Shown in pieces: positions 43,631 to 52,376 of a stretch of DNA of 64,000 nucleotides (positions are counted from its first letter, which is position 1; the number at the start of each line of letters is the position of its first letter). The notes under the pieces were generated by a model, which saw only the letters and a list, made by a program, of their open reading frames with translations, was not told the DNA's origin and did no database searches. The position numbers and the translations under genes are program-made. Source of the DNA: Flavobacterium selenitireducens (GTDB lineage Bacteria > Bacteroidota > Bacteroidia > Flavobacteriales > Flavobacteriaceae); NCBI RefSeq assembly GCF_014748335.1, contig NZ_JAAVIY010000004.1, positions 62,001-126,000 on the forward strand, in the 5' to 3' direction.

Positions 43631-43756
43631 AGGAAATCCTTTTCTGCAGCCTGCGGCCGCAGGTTTTTTTATTTTGTGTCAAGAATCTCAAGTGAGCTTG
43701 GCTTCTTGGCACAAAATAAAAAAATCCCTCCGCACTGCGTGCAGAAGGATTTCTTT
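43631..43756. repeat. Long imperfect inverted repeat beside tRNA-Pro
   Basis: Left arm 43631-43685 and right arm 43703-43756 share the words GAAATCCTT, CTGCA, TTTTTTTATTTTGTG and CAAGAA in inverted orientation. Each arm contains a terminator-like hairpin: the left reads as a plus-strand terminator (CCTGC-GGCC-GCAGG then seven T), the right as the minus-strand tRNA terminator. Confidence 0.75.
43714..43750 (-). terminator. Terminator of tRNA-Pro
   Basis: On the minus strand ATCCTTCTGCAC pairs with GTGCGGAGGGAT over 12 bp (two G-T pairs) around a GCA loop, followed by a T run, directly downstream of the tRNA. Confidence 0.8.
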
Positions 43757-43758
43757 TG

Positions 43759-43833
43759 TCGGGGTGGCAGGATTCGAACCTGCGACCTCCTGGTCCCAAA
43801 CCAGGCGCGATGACCGGGCTACGCTACACCCCG
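43759..43833 (-). tRNA. tRNA-Pro (anticodon UGG)
   Basis: 75 bases on the minus strand. Acceptor stem CGGGGTG / CACCCCG with discriminator A, D arm AGCGTAGCCCGGT, anticodon stem CCTGG / CCAGG flanking TTTGGGA with anticodon TGG, T arm GCAGGTTCGAATCCTGC. The CCA end is not encoded. UGG reads CCN proline codons. It stands alone with its own promoter and terminator. Confidence 0.97.
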
Positions 43834-43882
43834 AGTGACAGCTAGACTCATTTGTAAAGCTCGTGTCGGTCAATCAGGGTGC

Positions 43883-43917
43883 AAATATAGAACTTATTTT
43901 GATGTTGGCAAGCAAAT
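43883..43917 (-). promoter_or_regulatory. Predicted promoter of tRNA-Pro
   Basis: Minus-strand TTTG (43914-43917), 23-base spacer, TATATTTG (43883-43890), about 50 bases before the tRNA 5' end. The rest of 43834-44110 holds nothing else I recognise. Confidence 0.6.
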
Positions 43918-44110
43918 TTTTTAATCTCGGGGAAATTCTTTCCAAGCAACCTGACCGTCAATGGCAATCGCGAAAAAAACGCGAATTAAATTTTGAGTCG
44001 CATCTGTATTTTTTTAATTAGGTAGCAGTGAACAGCTGGCTTGCCCGAGCACGCCCGGGCGCCAGCCTAAACTTATTCACATATAGGCAAAAGTAATCTA
44101 CAAAGCGATT

Positions 44111-44138
44111 TTTGATCGGTCAAAATCAGCTAAATTTG
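44111..44138 (+). promoter_or_regulatory. Predicted promoter of trxB
   Basis: TTTG (44111-44114), 16-base spacer, TAAATTTG (44131-44138), 27 bases before the ATG at 44166. Confidence 0.6.
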
Positions 44139-44165
44139 CAGTCGAAAATCCAACAACAAAACGAT

Positions 44166-45128
44166 ATGTCAGATACAATCGAAAGAGTAAAATGTTTGAT
44201 CATAGGATCCGGCCCCGCTGGTTATACGGCTGCAATTTATGCGGCTCGCGCAGACATGCACCCGGTGATGTACACGGGTCTTGAGCCAGGTGGACAACTC
44301 ACGACCACTACCGAGGTGGACAACTTTCCGGGTTATCCCGAAGGAATTGACGGCCCTTCGATGATGGTACAGTTGCAGCAACAAGCCGAGCGTTTCGGAA
44401 CCCAGGTGCGCATCGGTATGGTCACGATGGTGCAGTTCCACAAGGAAGAAGGCGGCTGGCACAAGATCATCGTCGACGGAACAACCGAGATCCATGCCCA
44501 AACCGTGATCATTTCCACGGGAGCGACTGCGAAATATCTGGGGCTTCCAAGCGAGCAACGATTGAGGGGAGGCGGAGTTTCAGCCTGCGCGGTATGCGAC
44601 GGCTTTTTTTACAAAGGACAGGATGTCGCCATAGTAGGAGCCGGAGATACAGCAGCAGAAGAAGCGACGTATTTGGCCAATATCTGCAGAAATGTCACGA
44701 TGCTTGTCCGCAAAGGCCATATGCGCGCCTCGAAAGCCATGCAGCACCGCGTCAACAATACGCCGAACCTTACGGTTTTGTACAATAGCGAAGTCGACGA
44801 AGTGCTGGGCGACCAGGTGGTCGAAGGCATACGCGTTTACGATAACGTGACAGGTGAAAAGCAAGAGATTCCGGTAACGGGATTGTTCGTCGCCATCGGT
44901 CACACGCCGAATACCGAAATTTTTAAGGGACAATTGGAAATGGACGCTACAGGCTATCTGATTACCCACGGAAAATCCACAAAGACAAATTTGCCGGGTG
45001 TATTCGCTTGCGGCGATGTCCAGGACAATATCTACCGCCAGGCGGTAACGGCAGCCGGAACAGGTTGTATGGCAGCCCTGGATGCGGAACGTTATCTCGT
45101 ATCGATCGAGGATCACGCTACGGTGTAA
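44166..45128 (+). CDS. trxB: Thioredoxin-disulfide reductase
   Basis: A 320-residue low-Mr flavoprotein that reduces thioredoxin with NADPH in the cytoplasm. The FAD motif GSGPAG is at 14-19, the redox pair CAVCD at 141-145, the NADPH motif is GAGDTAAEEA, and FACGDVQDNIYRQA lies near the C-terminus. The start is ATG 44166 by family alignment and promoter position; the frame is open further upstream. A long perfect terminator follows. Confidence 0.97.
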   Translation: MSDTIERVKCLIIGSGPAGYTAAIYAARADMHPVMYTGLEPGGQLTTTTEVDNFPGYPEGIDGPSMMVQLQQQAERFGTQVRIGMVTMVQFHKEEGGWHKIIVDGTTEIHAQTVIISTGATAKYLGLPSEQRLRGGGVSACAVCDGFFYKGQDVAIVGAGDTAAEEATYLANICRNVTMLVRKGHMRASKAMQHRVNNTPNLTVLYNSEVDEVLGDQVVEGIRVYDNVTGEKQEIPVTGLFVAIGHTPNTEIFKGQLEMDATGYLITHGKSTKTNLPGVFACGDVQDNIYRQAVTAAGTGCMAALDAERYLVSIEDHATV

Positions 45129-45146
45129 GATTGCAAAACTGCTTTT

Positions 45147-45186
45147 AAATATAAAAATCCCGTCTTTGAACGGGATTTTTATATTT
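45147..45186. terminator. Terminator of trxB (bidirectional)
   Basis: A perfect 16-bp stem, AAATATAAAAATCCCG / CGGGATTTTTATATTT, with an 8-base loop. It also faces the remnant lipocalin-like gene on the minus strand. Confidence 0.85.
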
Positions 45187-45194
45187 AGGGTAAT

Positions 45195-45625
45195 TCAGTC
45201 CATTTTTTGGTAGCTGAGACTCAATCGGTCGGGGCCGTGCGGGTCGGAATCGATTGAACTGTCAATGAACTCAATTTCGAGGTTGGTCCCAGTAAGATTG
45301 ATGACCCTGTACTTTTTTTATAGCCGTTGTCCATAATCATCACCAGCGATTTGCCTTTATTGGAAAAAACCATGTTTTGGGTCAAAACGTGACAAGGGTC
45401 CTCACTGACGGAAACCAGCATGCGCATAAGCGTGCCATCGTCTAAGAACTGGAGCGTTGACTTGAATTCACATGCCGTAATGGGACTTAATTGCCCTCCC
45501 CAGGTTCGTTTGTATTGTCTTCATTGACCGTAGATCAGTTGATTGTTTCCAGATTCGTCCGATGAGCAGGAAATCAATGCGAACAGTGAAAGGGCGGCAG
45601 CGAAACGGCATAATTTGACAGCCAT
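45195..45625 (-). pseudogene. Broken lipocalin-like lipoprotein gene
   Basis: From ATG 45625 the minus strand encodes a lipoprotein signal with Cys20 (LFALISCSSDESGNN) and then an in-frame TGA after 34 codons. The same frame continues through a lipocalin-like middle (SPITACEFKSTLQFLDDGTL). At the A7 run in TATAAAAAAAG (about 45313-45323) the frame shifts; after the shift the reading is YRVINLTGTNLEIEFIDSS and then DRLSLSYQKMD, a plausible C-terminal strand set ending at 45195. At least two lesions are present. A sequencing error could explain the homopolymer shift but not the stop. Confidence 0.75.
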
Positions 45626-45629
45626 AAAC

Positions 45630-46460
45630 CTATTTTACTCTGTTATTTTTTTTCGAGATCATCGCATTGTCGCTGAATTTGTTGATCTCGATCTTTTGCT
45701 CGCCGTGAAGGTCGATTTCCGATTTTCCGGAAGCCGCGATCACCGCTTTTTCTACGATTTCAATACTGCAATTGCTCGAGCCCTCCGTGGTAAGGTCTGC
45801 GATTTTGGTGGTAAGGTTTTTTCCGACGAAATTCGTGTTGTTGTCCAACCGAAGTTTTAGCGAATTCACATCGCCTTCGATGGCAGCCGACGCCTTTTGG
45901 TACATGTCGAAAGTCAGTTTATCCGAGGAGATCAATGCCTTTAAATTCGCATTGTTGTTGAGTTCGACGACGGTTTCCGCAGCCGAAACATTGAGCTCGG
46001 TTTTGGACTTGTCGTTGGCCATCAACGTGAATTTTTTGCCTTTGACGGTAGCGAAAACTTTGGCATTGTCGTGCGATTTAATCGTGAAATCGTCGAGTTG
46101 AAGATCGGTTAGTGCCGTGACGTTGGCGCCTCCTTTGGCGGTGAGCAATTTCAGATCGTCCGTGTAAATGACTTTGACGCTGAACTTTTTATGGCTGCCG
46201 ATTTGCTGTGTGGCCGAAATCCTCAAAATCCCGACGCTTTGCGTGATCGATATCGACTCGTGAAGGTTGTCGTCGGCTTCGATTTCAGCTTCTGATTTAT
46301 CGCCTTTGGTCAGGAAAACCTCGACGTTATCGGTAACTTCTATCGCTTCGAAATTTTCGATTTCCTTGACGGACGTCGTTACGATTTTCGATCCCTTAAG
46401 TTTTTGCGCGCTTACCGAATAACTGATTCCGATAAGCAAAACGAGTAAAATTTGTTTCAT
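45630..46460 (-). CDS. Secreted GIN-domain (DUF2807) protein
   Basis: A 276-residue protein with a signal peptide (YSVSAQ) and a DUF2807 repeat beta-solenoid-like domain: FEAIEVTDNVEVFLTKGDKS, then ADDNLHESISI and alternating strands to NKFSDNAMISK. The domain was named a putative auto-transporter adhesin, but its function is not established. It lies five bases downstream of the start of the broken lipoprotein gene on the same strand. A second DUF2807 protein is at 52376-53113. Confidence 0.88.
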   Translation of the reverse strand: MKQILLVLLIGISYSVSAQKLKGSKIVTTSVKEIENFEAIEVTDNVEVFLTKGDKSEAEIEADDNLHESISITQSVGILRISATQQIGSHKKFSVKVIYTDDLKLLTAKGGANVTALTDLQLDDFTIKSHDNAKVFATVKGKKFTLMANDKSKTELNVSAAETVVELNNNANLKALISSDKLTFDMYQKASAAIEGDVNSLKLRLDNNTNFVGKNLTTKIADLTTEGSSNCSIEIVEKAVIAASGKSEIDLHGEQKIEINKFSDNAMISKKNNRVK

Positions 46461-46508
46461 GTGGTTTAACTACGCTCTGTTCGGCCGCCGGCCTGGATTG
46501 ATTGTGCA

Positions 46509-46516
46509 CAAATATA
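46509..46516 (-). promoter_or_regulatory. Predicted -7 box of the DUF2807 gene
   Basis: TATATTTG on the minus strand, 48 bases before the ATG at 46460. Confidence 0.5.
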
Positions 46517-46559
46517 GAAATTCAGTCGACAGGTAGGTCAAGTTTCTTGCGATGCGTTC

Positions 46560-46583
46560 GGCGGCTCCGCTTCGCTGCGCCGC
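46560..46583 (+). repeat. GC-rich hairpin repeat, copy G
   Basis: GGCGGCTCCGCTTCGCTGCG followed by CCGCC, preceded by GATGCGTTC as in copies near position 400 and in the mutL upstream array. Confidence 0.65.
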
Positions 46584-46612
46584 CACCCTCCCAAGATCAG
46601 CATCAATCAGCA

Positions 46613-46651
46613 AAAAAAAGTAAGCCGCGAATACACTAACCCGCGGCTTAC
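46613..46651 (-). terminator. Terminator of the ABC/M1 operon
   Basis: GTAAGCCGCG (46620-46629) / CGCGGCTTAC (46642-46651) with a 12-base loop; on the minus strand a T run follows. Confidence 0.85.
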
Positions 46652-46664
46652 AAAATAATTACTA

Positions 46665-49600
46665 TCAGTCGAACTTCTTGACATTGTCGTCCGGCACCCT
46701 GTCAATGAGATAATTGTAGGGATCGATGCCTGCATTGAACGGTTTTTTCTTTACCGTAAACTGGAACACATTGTCTTTTTTGTTGACTTTGATGCGTTTC
46801 TTTGCGAGGATTTTCCCGAATTGGGCATCTTCTTTGGGTTCGGAAAACACTGCCACATCCATATAGTCCATAATTGGGACCGGTTTTTCATTCCCTATGG
46901 AATCCGACCGGAACTTCTCTGATTTTGTCTCCAAAGTCACCAGATAATCAGCACCTTTCTTTTGGTAACTCGCTTTCATCATGCGATTGCTGAATAACGT
47001 GATGTTCTCGAACATATCCGAAATCAGGTATTGCAGCGAATCCGGCGTGACTTTCCTGAATTCCCGTATCGCGTAGTTCGACGTCGCATAAGGTGGTTCC
47101 TTGTAGGCGAATTCGTTCAGCAGATTGCGCAACGCCTGGTTGGTTTTGTTCTCCCCGACCATTTCCTTGAGGTAGTACATTACGACGCTGGCTTTGTTAT
47201 AGTGGATGTACTGCTGGCTTTCGGTCTTCATCAAAGGTCGTTCGGCTTCAGGCTCGGAGCTGCGTCCGGAAAGGTAATCATCCATTTCATACTTGAGGAA
47301 TTTCTTCATTTTGTCTTTTCCATATTCCTTTTCCATAACCATCAGAGCCGAATATTGTGCAAAACCTTCGCTCATCATCTCGCTTCCCTGCATATTGGCG
47401 CCACAAAGCTGGTGCGCCCAATACTGGTGGCCCATTTCGTGTGCGACGACATAAAATACCATGTCGATGTCATTCTCCTTGACGTCGCGCAAATCCGTGA
47501 TGAAACCTATCGATTCGCTATACGGCATCGTGCCCGGAAACGCCTGGGCAAAACTCGAGTAGCGCGGAAACTCTATGATTCGGCATTGCTTCTGGTAATA
47601 AGGGCCGAAATTTTCCGTGTAATATTCGAGCGATTTCTGCATCGAATTAAGCATGTTCGGAACGTTGAACGCATGTTTCTTATCGTAGTAAACCTCGAGC
47701 TCGATACCTCTCCACTTTCTGCGCGCCACTTCGTATTTGGCCGAAATGAACGAGTAAAAGTTGAGTGCCTGATGGTCGAGCTTGTATTGGAAATAACGGC
47801 GGCCGTCTTTTTTCCATTCCTTTATAAGCGAGCCCGGGGCGATGGCGATCTGGTCGGGAGCTGTGCTGATCGTGGTGTTTACCGAAACCCAATCGGAATC
47901 GTTGCCGATATACGTGTTCGAGCGTGCCTTCAGGTTGTGGTCGTCGAGCCTCGGCATGCGCTGGCGAACCGGAAGCTTGAGTTTGGCGCGCTTGTTCTTA
48001 TCCTGGATTTCGTACTCGCGCTGGTAACCGAATCGCGGCAACAAATTATCGCTGTTGAAAAAAGTGCCGTTCTGGGTCAATCCGGTAAAGCTGACTTCGT
48101 TTTCAAAGCCGCGATTTACTTTGGACAGTTCAATCGTGATTTGCGTGGAATCTCCGGGCTGCAACGGTTTGCCAAGCGAATAGATGCGATAGAGCAGGCG
48201 GGTGTCCTTGAGTTTTTCCTTCGCATTCGCAATCGTGACTTTGACGCTGTCAGTCAAATCCGGCATCGTAAAATGTAGTTCGGAAATGGGCTTATCGGAT
48301 TTGTTGACCGCCCAGGCCGTGACTTTGGCTTTCATGCTTCGCTGTTCCGGAATGAGGTCGATGGCGTAATCGAATCGGACATAACGCGGCTGGTTCAGCC
48401 CTTCGTACTTTTTGTATGTTTTTTCGTAAGCCACGATTTTGTCTTCGCTTTCCTTTCCGGAATCGTAGGTGTTGAGCACTAGTGTGTTGTAGTAGACGAA
48501 TCCTCCACAAAGGATAAAAGCCGCCAAACTTGCTGCAATCGCAATACTTTTGCCGGCCACGCGACGTTTTGCATTATGCCATCTCGCTTTGAAATGTTCT
48601 TCCTTGCCTCGGATGTAAAAAGCCGAAATCACAAAAAACAAGAGCAGGCAAAACAGCGACCAATACAAACTGAACCAGGAAACGCCCTCGACGAAAGGAC
48701 CGTAACCGTTCATGTCCGAATATCGCGTGTACGGGCGCGCGCCAAATGCGACCATGTTGGTCCCGATTTCCAGGACGCCCCAGATAAAACTGTTTACGAT
48801 AAGGAACGCGATGAAGGCGAACCACGCAATATAGCGGTTGTTGATCAGGTAGTGGAACAATAGCGAAAGCGTCGTGAGGAACAGGATGCGCGACATCTGC
48901 AACAGGATAAGTTCCTTGAAGTACACGCCGGGCTCGAAGTTCGTGTAACCGTAAAAAAGCTGCGTCACCATTCCCAAGCCGATCGAAATCACCATCACGA
49001 TAAGCAATGCGATAAAAATGGCGACGAATTTTGAGGTGAACAACATTCCCGAAAGAACGGGCGTCGCGTCTTGTATTTCGTTGATTTTCGCATCTCGTTC
49101 TTTCCAGACGAGCACGCCAGTGTAGAACGCAATGAATCCGTAGAAGAATATTACGTAAGAATCGGCTATGCTGTCGGCCACGATATAACTCGTCGGATAA
49201 CGCGTCGTGCCGAAACTGTCGGTCAGCGTACAGAATCCGACGATCAAAATGATGAATCCGATCGCCATCACGGTAATGTAAACCGGGTTTTTGATCACGG
49301 ATTTCGTTTCGAACTTAACCAGATGCAACCAGGATTTGAAAGTAAAGACGCCCGGATTCTTAGGTTCGAAAACCGCGTTCGTGATTAGAGGCGTTTTTTC
49401 CGATTTTACCCTTCGGACTTTTGCTTTCTGGCTTTTCATGTTGAACGAGAATTTCCAGTAGATCAGCAAAAGGGCAACAAACGCAATCCCGATCCAAAGC
49501 AAACGGTTCCAAAGCAATTCGCCTTCGAGAGGCACGACACTGTAATTCTTTTCGTTTATCGTCAGGTATTTGGTCATGATGTCGAACGGGCGTGTCCCGA

Positions 49601-50240
49601 AAGGGTCCGTAACGACAGAAATCCATTCGGTTTGCAAATCTCCGAGATAACTGTCCGAAACTGCATAGAACACGATCATCAGCACCGTTCCTACGAACGA
49701 AACGACCGTATTCCTAAAAATGATCGCAAGCCCGAAAATCAACGTTCCTGAGATGAAAACGTTCGGCAAACCGAAAGCGAGAAAGCCCTGCAAATGGGCC
49801 GTCCAATAAGTATCGCCATAGCGCTCAGCCGGCGTCAGATCGAAAGTGACAGCCAGGATAGGAGCGAGGAGCATGCCGATGACGATGCCCAACATCGGAA
49901 CCAATGAGACGATGAAAGCACCGAGAAACTTCCCAAAGAAATAATCTCGTTTTTTGATTGGGGACGAAAAAACGAACTGGTACATGCCTGTTTCGAAATC
50001 GCGATTGGCCGTAGCGTTCATGAATGCCGTCGTGAGCACGAGGAAGATGATCGACAGCGCCGCGTAAAAACTTACGATTTGGTAAGGGGCGTTTTTGAAG
50101 ATATTGGCCGGGTTGCCACCGATGATGATGCTGTCCGAAGCCGTGGCCCCAAAGGCGAACAGCGCGTAGATGAACATAAAGATCCAGACCATGGGAGTGC
50201 GCGACCAATACCGCAACTCATATTGTAGAAATTTCCACAT
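46665..50240 (-). CDS. ABC-2-type permease fused to an M1-family aminopeptidase
   Basis: A 1191-residue protein. The first 570 residues contain about 12 hydrophobic segments in two ABC-2-like halves. A long extracytoplasmic region follows, with an M1 peptidase domain carrying the zinc site VVAHEMGHQYW (His934, Glu935, His938) and a third ligand Glu958 in SEGFAQY. The spacing is HEMGH-X19-E, one longer than classical M1 enzymes. The start is ATG 50240, 17 bases after the ATPase stop; the frame is open upstream across the ATPase gene. It probably couples transport with peptide processing; the substrate is unknown. Confidence 0.9.
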   Translation of the reverse strand: MWKFLQYELRYWSRTPMVWIFMFIYALFAFGATASDSIIIGGNPANIFKNAPYQIVSFYAALSIIFLVLTTAFMNATANRDFETGMYQFVFSSPIKKRDYFFGKFLGAFIVSLVPMLGIVIGMLLAPILAVTFDLTPAERYGDTYWTAHLQGFLAFGLPNVFISGTLIFGLAIIFRNTVVSFVGTVLMIVFYAVSDSYLGDLQTEWISVVTDPFGTRPFDIMTKYLTINEKNYSVVPLEGELLWNRLLWIGIAFVALLLIYWKFSFNMKSQKAKVRRVKSEKTPLITNAVFEPKNPGVFTFKSWLHLVKFETKSVIKNPVYITVMAIGFIILIVGFCTLTDSFGTTRYPTSYIVADSIADSYVIFFYGFIAFYTGVLVWKERDAKINEIQDATPVLSGMLFTSKFVAIFIALLIVMVISIGLGMVTQLFYGYTNFEPGVYFKELILLQMSRILFLTTLSLLFHYLINNRYIAWFAFIAFLIVNSFIWGVLEIGTNMVAFGARPYTRYSDMNGYGPFVEGVSWFSLYWSLFCLLLFFVISAFYIRGKEEHFKARWHNAKRRVAGKSIAIAASLAAFILCGGFVYYNTLVLNTYDSGKESEDKIVAYEKTYKKYEGLNQPRYVRFDYAIDLIPEQRSMKAKVTAWAVNKSDKPISELHFTMPDLTDSVKVTIANAKEKLKDTRLLYRIYSLGKPLQPGDSTQITIELSKVNRGFENEVSFTGLTQNGTFFNSDNLLPRFGYQREYEIQDKNKRAKLKLPVRQRMPRLDDHNLKARSNTYIGNDSDWVSVNTTISTAPDQIAIAPGSLIKEWKKDGRRYFQYKLDHQALNFYSFISAKYEVARRKWRGIELEVYYDKKHAFNVPNMLNSMQKSLEYYTENFGPYYQKQCRIIEFPRYSSFAQAFPGTMPYSESIGFITDLRDVKENDIDMVFYVVAHEMGHQYWAHQLCGANMQGSEMMSEGFAQYSALMVMEKEYGKDKMKKFLKYEMDDYLSGRSSEPEAERPLMKTESQQYIHYNKASVVMYYLKEMVGENKTNQALRNLLNEFAYKEPPYATSNYAIREFRKVTPDSLQYLISDMFENITLFSNRMMKASYQKKGADYLVTLETKSEKFRSDSIGNEKPVPIMDYMDVAVFSEPKEDAQFGKILAKKRIKVNKKDNVFQFTVKKKPFNAGIDPYNYLIDRVPDDNVKKFD

Positions 50241-50257
50241 AAGATTTTGGTTTTGGG

Positions 50258-51130
50258 TTAGACGAGTTCGTGGATTTTGGCAAAAAAGACATCTTCGAGA
50301 TTTTCTTCGGCTCTGGTGAAGCCGCTCGAAGGATCGCTGTCTGAAAAAACGTGGATCAGCGGATTGCCTCCGACGAGCTTGTTCGAAATCACCTTGTAAT
50401 CTGTTTGGTATTGCGCCAACGCATGCTTGTCGATTTTTTTCTCCCAAACGCGCCCTTTGATTTGTTCGAGGGCTTCGTCCGTATTGCCGCTGAACAGGAC
50501 CTTTCCTTTGTCCATAATGGCCATTTGCGTACACAATTCGCGCACGTCCTGGACGATATGCGTCGACAGGATCACAATTACGTTTTCACCGATTTCGCTC
50601 AAAATGTTGTAAAAGCGGTTGCGTTCCCCGGGATCGAGCCCGGCTGTGGGCTCGTCTACAATTACCAGTTTCGGGTTTCCGATAAGGCATTGTGCGATCC
50701 CGAAACGCTGTCGCATCCCGCCGCTGTAGCTGCTCACGGCGTTCTTGCGATGCTCCCAAAGATTGACTTTTACCAAGAGTTCGCCTACGATCTGGTTGCG
50801 CTCCGATTTATTGTCAAAGCCCTTCAGCAGCGCGAGATGGTCGAGCAAGTCAATTGCCGAGGTGCGAGGATAGACGCCAAATTCCTGTGGGAGATAGCCG
50901 AGCACCTTGCGAAGCGATGCTTTGTCGTTCAGAATGTCAATTCCGCCCAAATGAGCCGATCCGCTATCGACGTCCTGTAACGTGGCAAGGGTCCGCATCA
51001 AAGAGGATTTTCCGGCACCGTTGGGCCCGAGAAGCCCGAACATTCCTTTTTGGATAGTTAGCGAAACATCGTGAAGTGCGTGAACGCCATTCGGATATTT
51101 CTTGTCGATGTTGTTGATGACAAGTTCCAT
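50258..51130 (-). CDS. ABC transporter ATP-binding protein, partner of the permease-peptidase
   Basis: A 290-residue ATPase. Walker A is GLLGPNGAGKSSLMR, the Q-loop region is GYLPQEFGVYPRTS, the signature is SSYSGGMRQRFGIAQ, Walker B is LVIVDEPTAGLDP, and the switch His is in LSTHIVQDV. It should energise the downstream 1191-residue permease-M1 protein, which lies 17 bases away in the same operon. Confidence 0.94.
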   Translation of the reverse strand: MELVINNIDKKYPNGVHALHDVSLTIQKGMFGLLGPNGAGKSSLMRTLATLQDVDSGSAHLGGIDILNDKASLRKVLGYLPQEFGVYPRTSAIDLLDHLALLKGFDNKSERNQIVGELLVKVNLWEHRKNAVSSYSGGMRQRFGIAQCLIGNPKLVIVDEPTAGLDPGERNRFYNILSEIGENVIVILSTHIVQDVRELCTQMAIMDKGKVLFSGNTDEALEQIKGRVWEKKIDKHALAQYQTDYKVISNKLVGGNPLIHVFSDSDPSSGFTRAEENLEDVFFAKIHELV

Positions 51131-51189
51131 AAATGCGATTTTTGATTGATGATGAATGTTTGTTGGTCGTTGTAATGTAAGGAATTATG

Positions 51190-51226
51190 CGCAAAAAAAA
51201 TCCCGCATGGTCAAGACGGGAATTTT
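51190..51226 (-). terminator. Terminator of the DUF4440-like gene
   Basis: TCCCG (51201-51205) / CGGGA (51217-51221), extended by A-T pairs; on the minus strand eight T residues follow. Confidence 0.7.
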
Positions 51227-51245
51227 GTTGGCAGGGTTGCATGTG

Positions 51246-52019
51246 TCAATCCGATTTTTTTGCACGCGCCACGACACCGCCATTTTCCGTGACGACCAAC
51301 TGCGCGATTTTGTTACCGGATTTAATGAACCCGAACGTGAGATCGCGTTCTTTCGTAAAGAATACCGCCGCCGATTCGGGAAAAATATCAAAATTTTTGT
51401 CTCCCAAGGAAAGCGACAGATACGTTTTATTTGGCGTGACTGTAATTACGCCGTCCGCACTGTCGTATTTGCCTTGGAATTGCCTGAGTTGTTTGGGTGA
51501 CATCCTGATCGACTTGCGCATATTCACATAAGGAACAGGGCCGTGATCGTAACTCAGGATGCGCGTCATCTTCCAATTTCCGTTTTCGAGCAGCCACAAA
51601 TGGGTGAATTTTGCTACTCCGGATGCGAATTCCGGTTGGCCGTTTTCAGTCACGTAAAATTTGTGGTCGCCGGATAGGATCGCGCCGTAGATTTTCCCGT
51701 TTGACGCCATCGGATAAAATTGGATGCTGTTCTCGATCGGTTCCCGTCTGAGTCGCCAACCAGTCCGCGAGCAAAGGTTTTTTCGCGAGGTTTCCTCAAA
51801 TGTTTGCCAGCCTTTTTGTAAGCCGCCTTTGTCGTGGTAGAATTCTACGTCATCGGCTATGAAGCGATGCATGCCGTCGATGTCGCAATTGTTGTATGCG
51901 GTCCAGAACGACCGGTCGCTTTCGCGTATGATGTTCTCAACATCAGTGGTTTGTCCGAGGCAGGTGAGGTTCAAAAAAAGCAACAGCAACCCGGCCCAAT
52001 TTTGTAAAAATGGTTTCAT
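51246..52019 (-). CDS. Secreted SnoaL/DUF4440-like protein
   Basis: A 257-residue protein. The signal peptide ends near LGQTT. An NTF2-like domain follows (about 25-160: IIRESDRSFWTAYNNCDIDG, then FIADDVEFYHDKGG, and a terminal WLLENGNWKMTRILSYDHGP). About 90 C-terminal residues form beta strands of the DUF3471-like type (LRQFQGKYDSADGVITVTP). Enzyme activity cannot be inferred. It stands alone between the ABC operon and a repeat array. Confidence 0.75.
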   Translation of the reverse strand: MKPFLQNWAGLLLLFLNLTCLGQTTDVENIIRESDRSFWTAYNNCDIDGMHRFIADDVEFYHDKGGLQKGWQTFEETSRKNLCSRTGWRLRREPIENSIQFYPMASNGKIYGAILSGDHKFYVTENGQPEFASGVAKFTHLWLLENGNWKMTRILSYDHGPVPYVNMRKSIRMSPKQLRQFQGKYDSADGVITVTPNKTYLSLSLGDKNFDIFPESAAVFFTKERDLTFGFIKSGNKIAQLVVTENGGVVARAKKSD

Positions 52020-52085
52020 GACTATAAGATAATGGGTTGCTGGTACTTTCTGAATTAATGTAGCATCCGGAATGGAGCCCCGAGA

Positions 52086-52376
52086 ATTAATTATCCAATC
52101 TTCAAATTATCTAATCTTCAAATTATCAAATTATCTAATCTTCAAATTATCCAATCTTCAAATTATCCAATCTTCAAATTATCCAATCTGCAAATTATCC
52201 AATCTTCAAATTATCCAATCTTCAAATTATCTAATCTTCAAATTATCTAATTTTCAAATTATCCAATCTTCTAATTATCTAATCTTCAAATTATCCAATC
52301 TTCAAATTATCCAATCTTCAAATTATCTAATTATCTAATCTTCTAATTATCTAATCTTCTAATTATCTAATTATCT
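52086..52376. repeat. TTCAAATTATCCAATC tandem array
   Basis: About 290 bases of near-identical 16-base units, varying between ...ATCCAATC and ...ATCTAATC. The array runs up to the DUF2807 stop codon, so it would form that gene's 3' untranslated region. An 88-codon open frame across it is repeat-derived and is not a gene. Confidence 0.88.

Noticed and set aside
43529..43838. Protein-coding frames over tRNA-Pro
   Set aside because: They read through the tRNA and its terminator; such frames over tRNA genes are a common artefact.
47031..48278. A 415-codon frame antisense to the M1 peptidase
   Set aside because: A long antisense shadow of a real gene, with no motifs.
50241..50534. N-terminal extension of the permease-peptidase
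   Set aside because: It overlaps the ABC ATPase gene in another frame and is Arg/Gln-rich shadow sequence; the permease starts MWKFLQYELRYW.
52072..52338. An 88-codon open frame through the 52-kb AT-rich array
   Set aside because: It encodes only repeated Ile/Ser/Asn/Leu words produced by the 16-base units; it has no family similarity and changes with array length.
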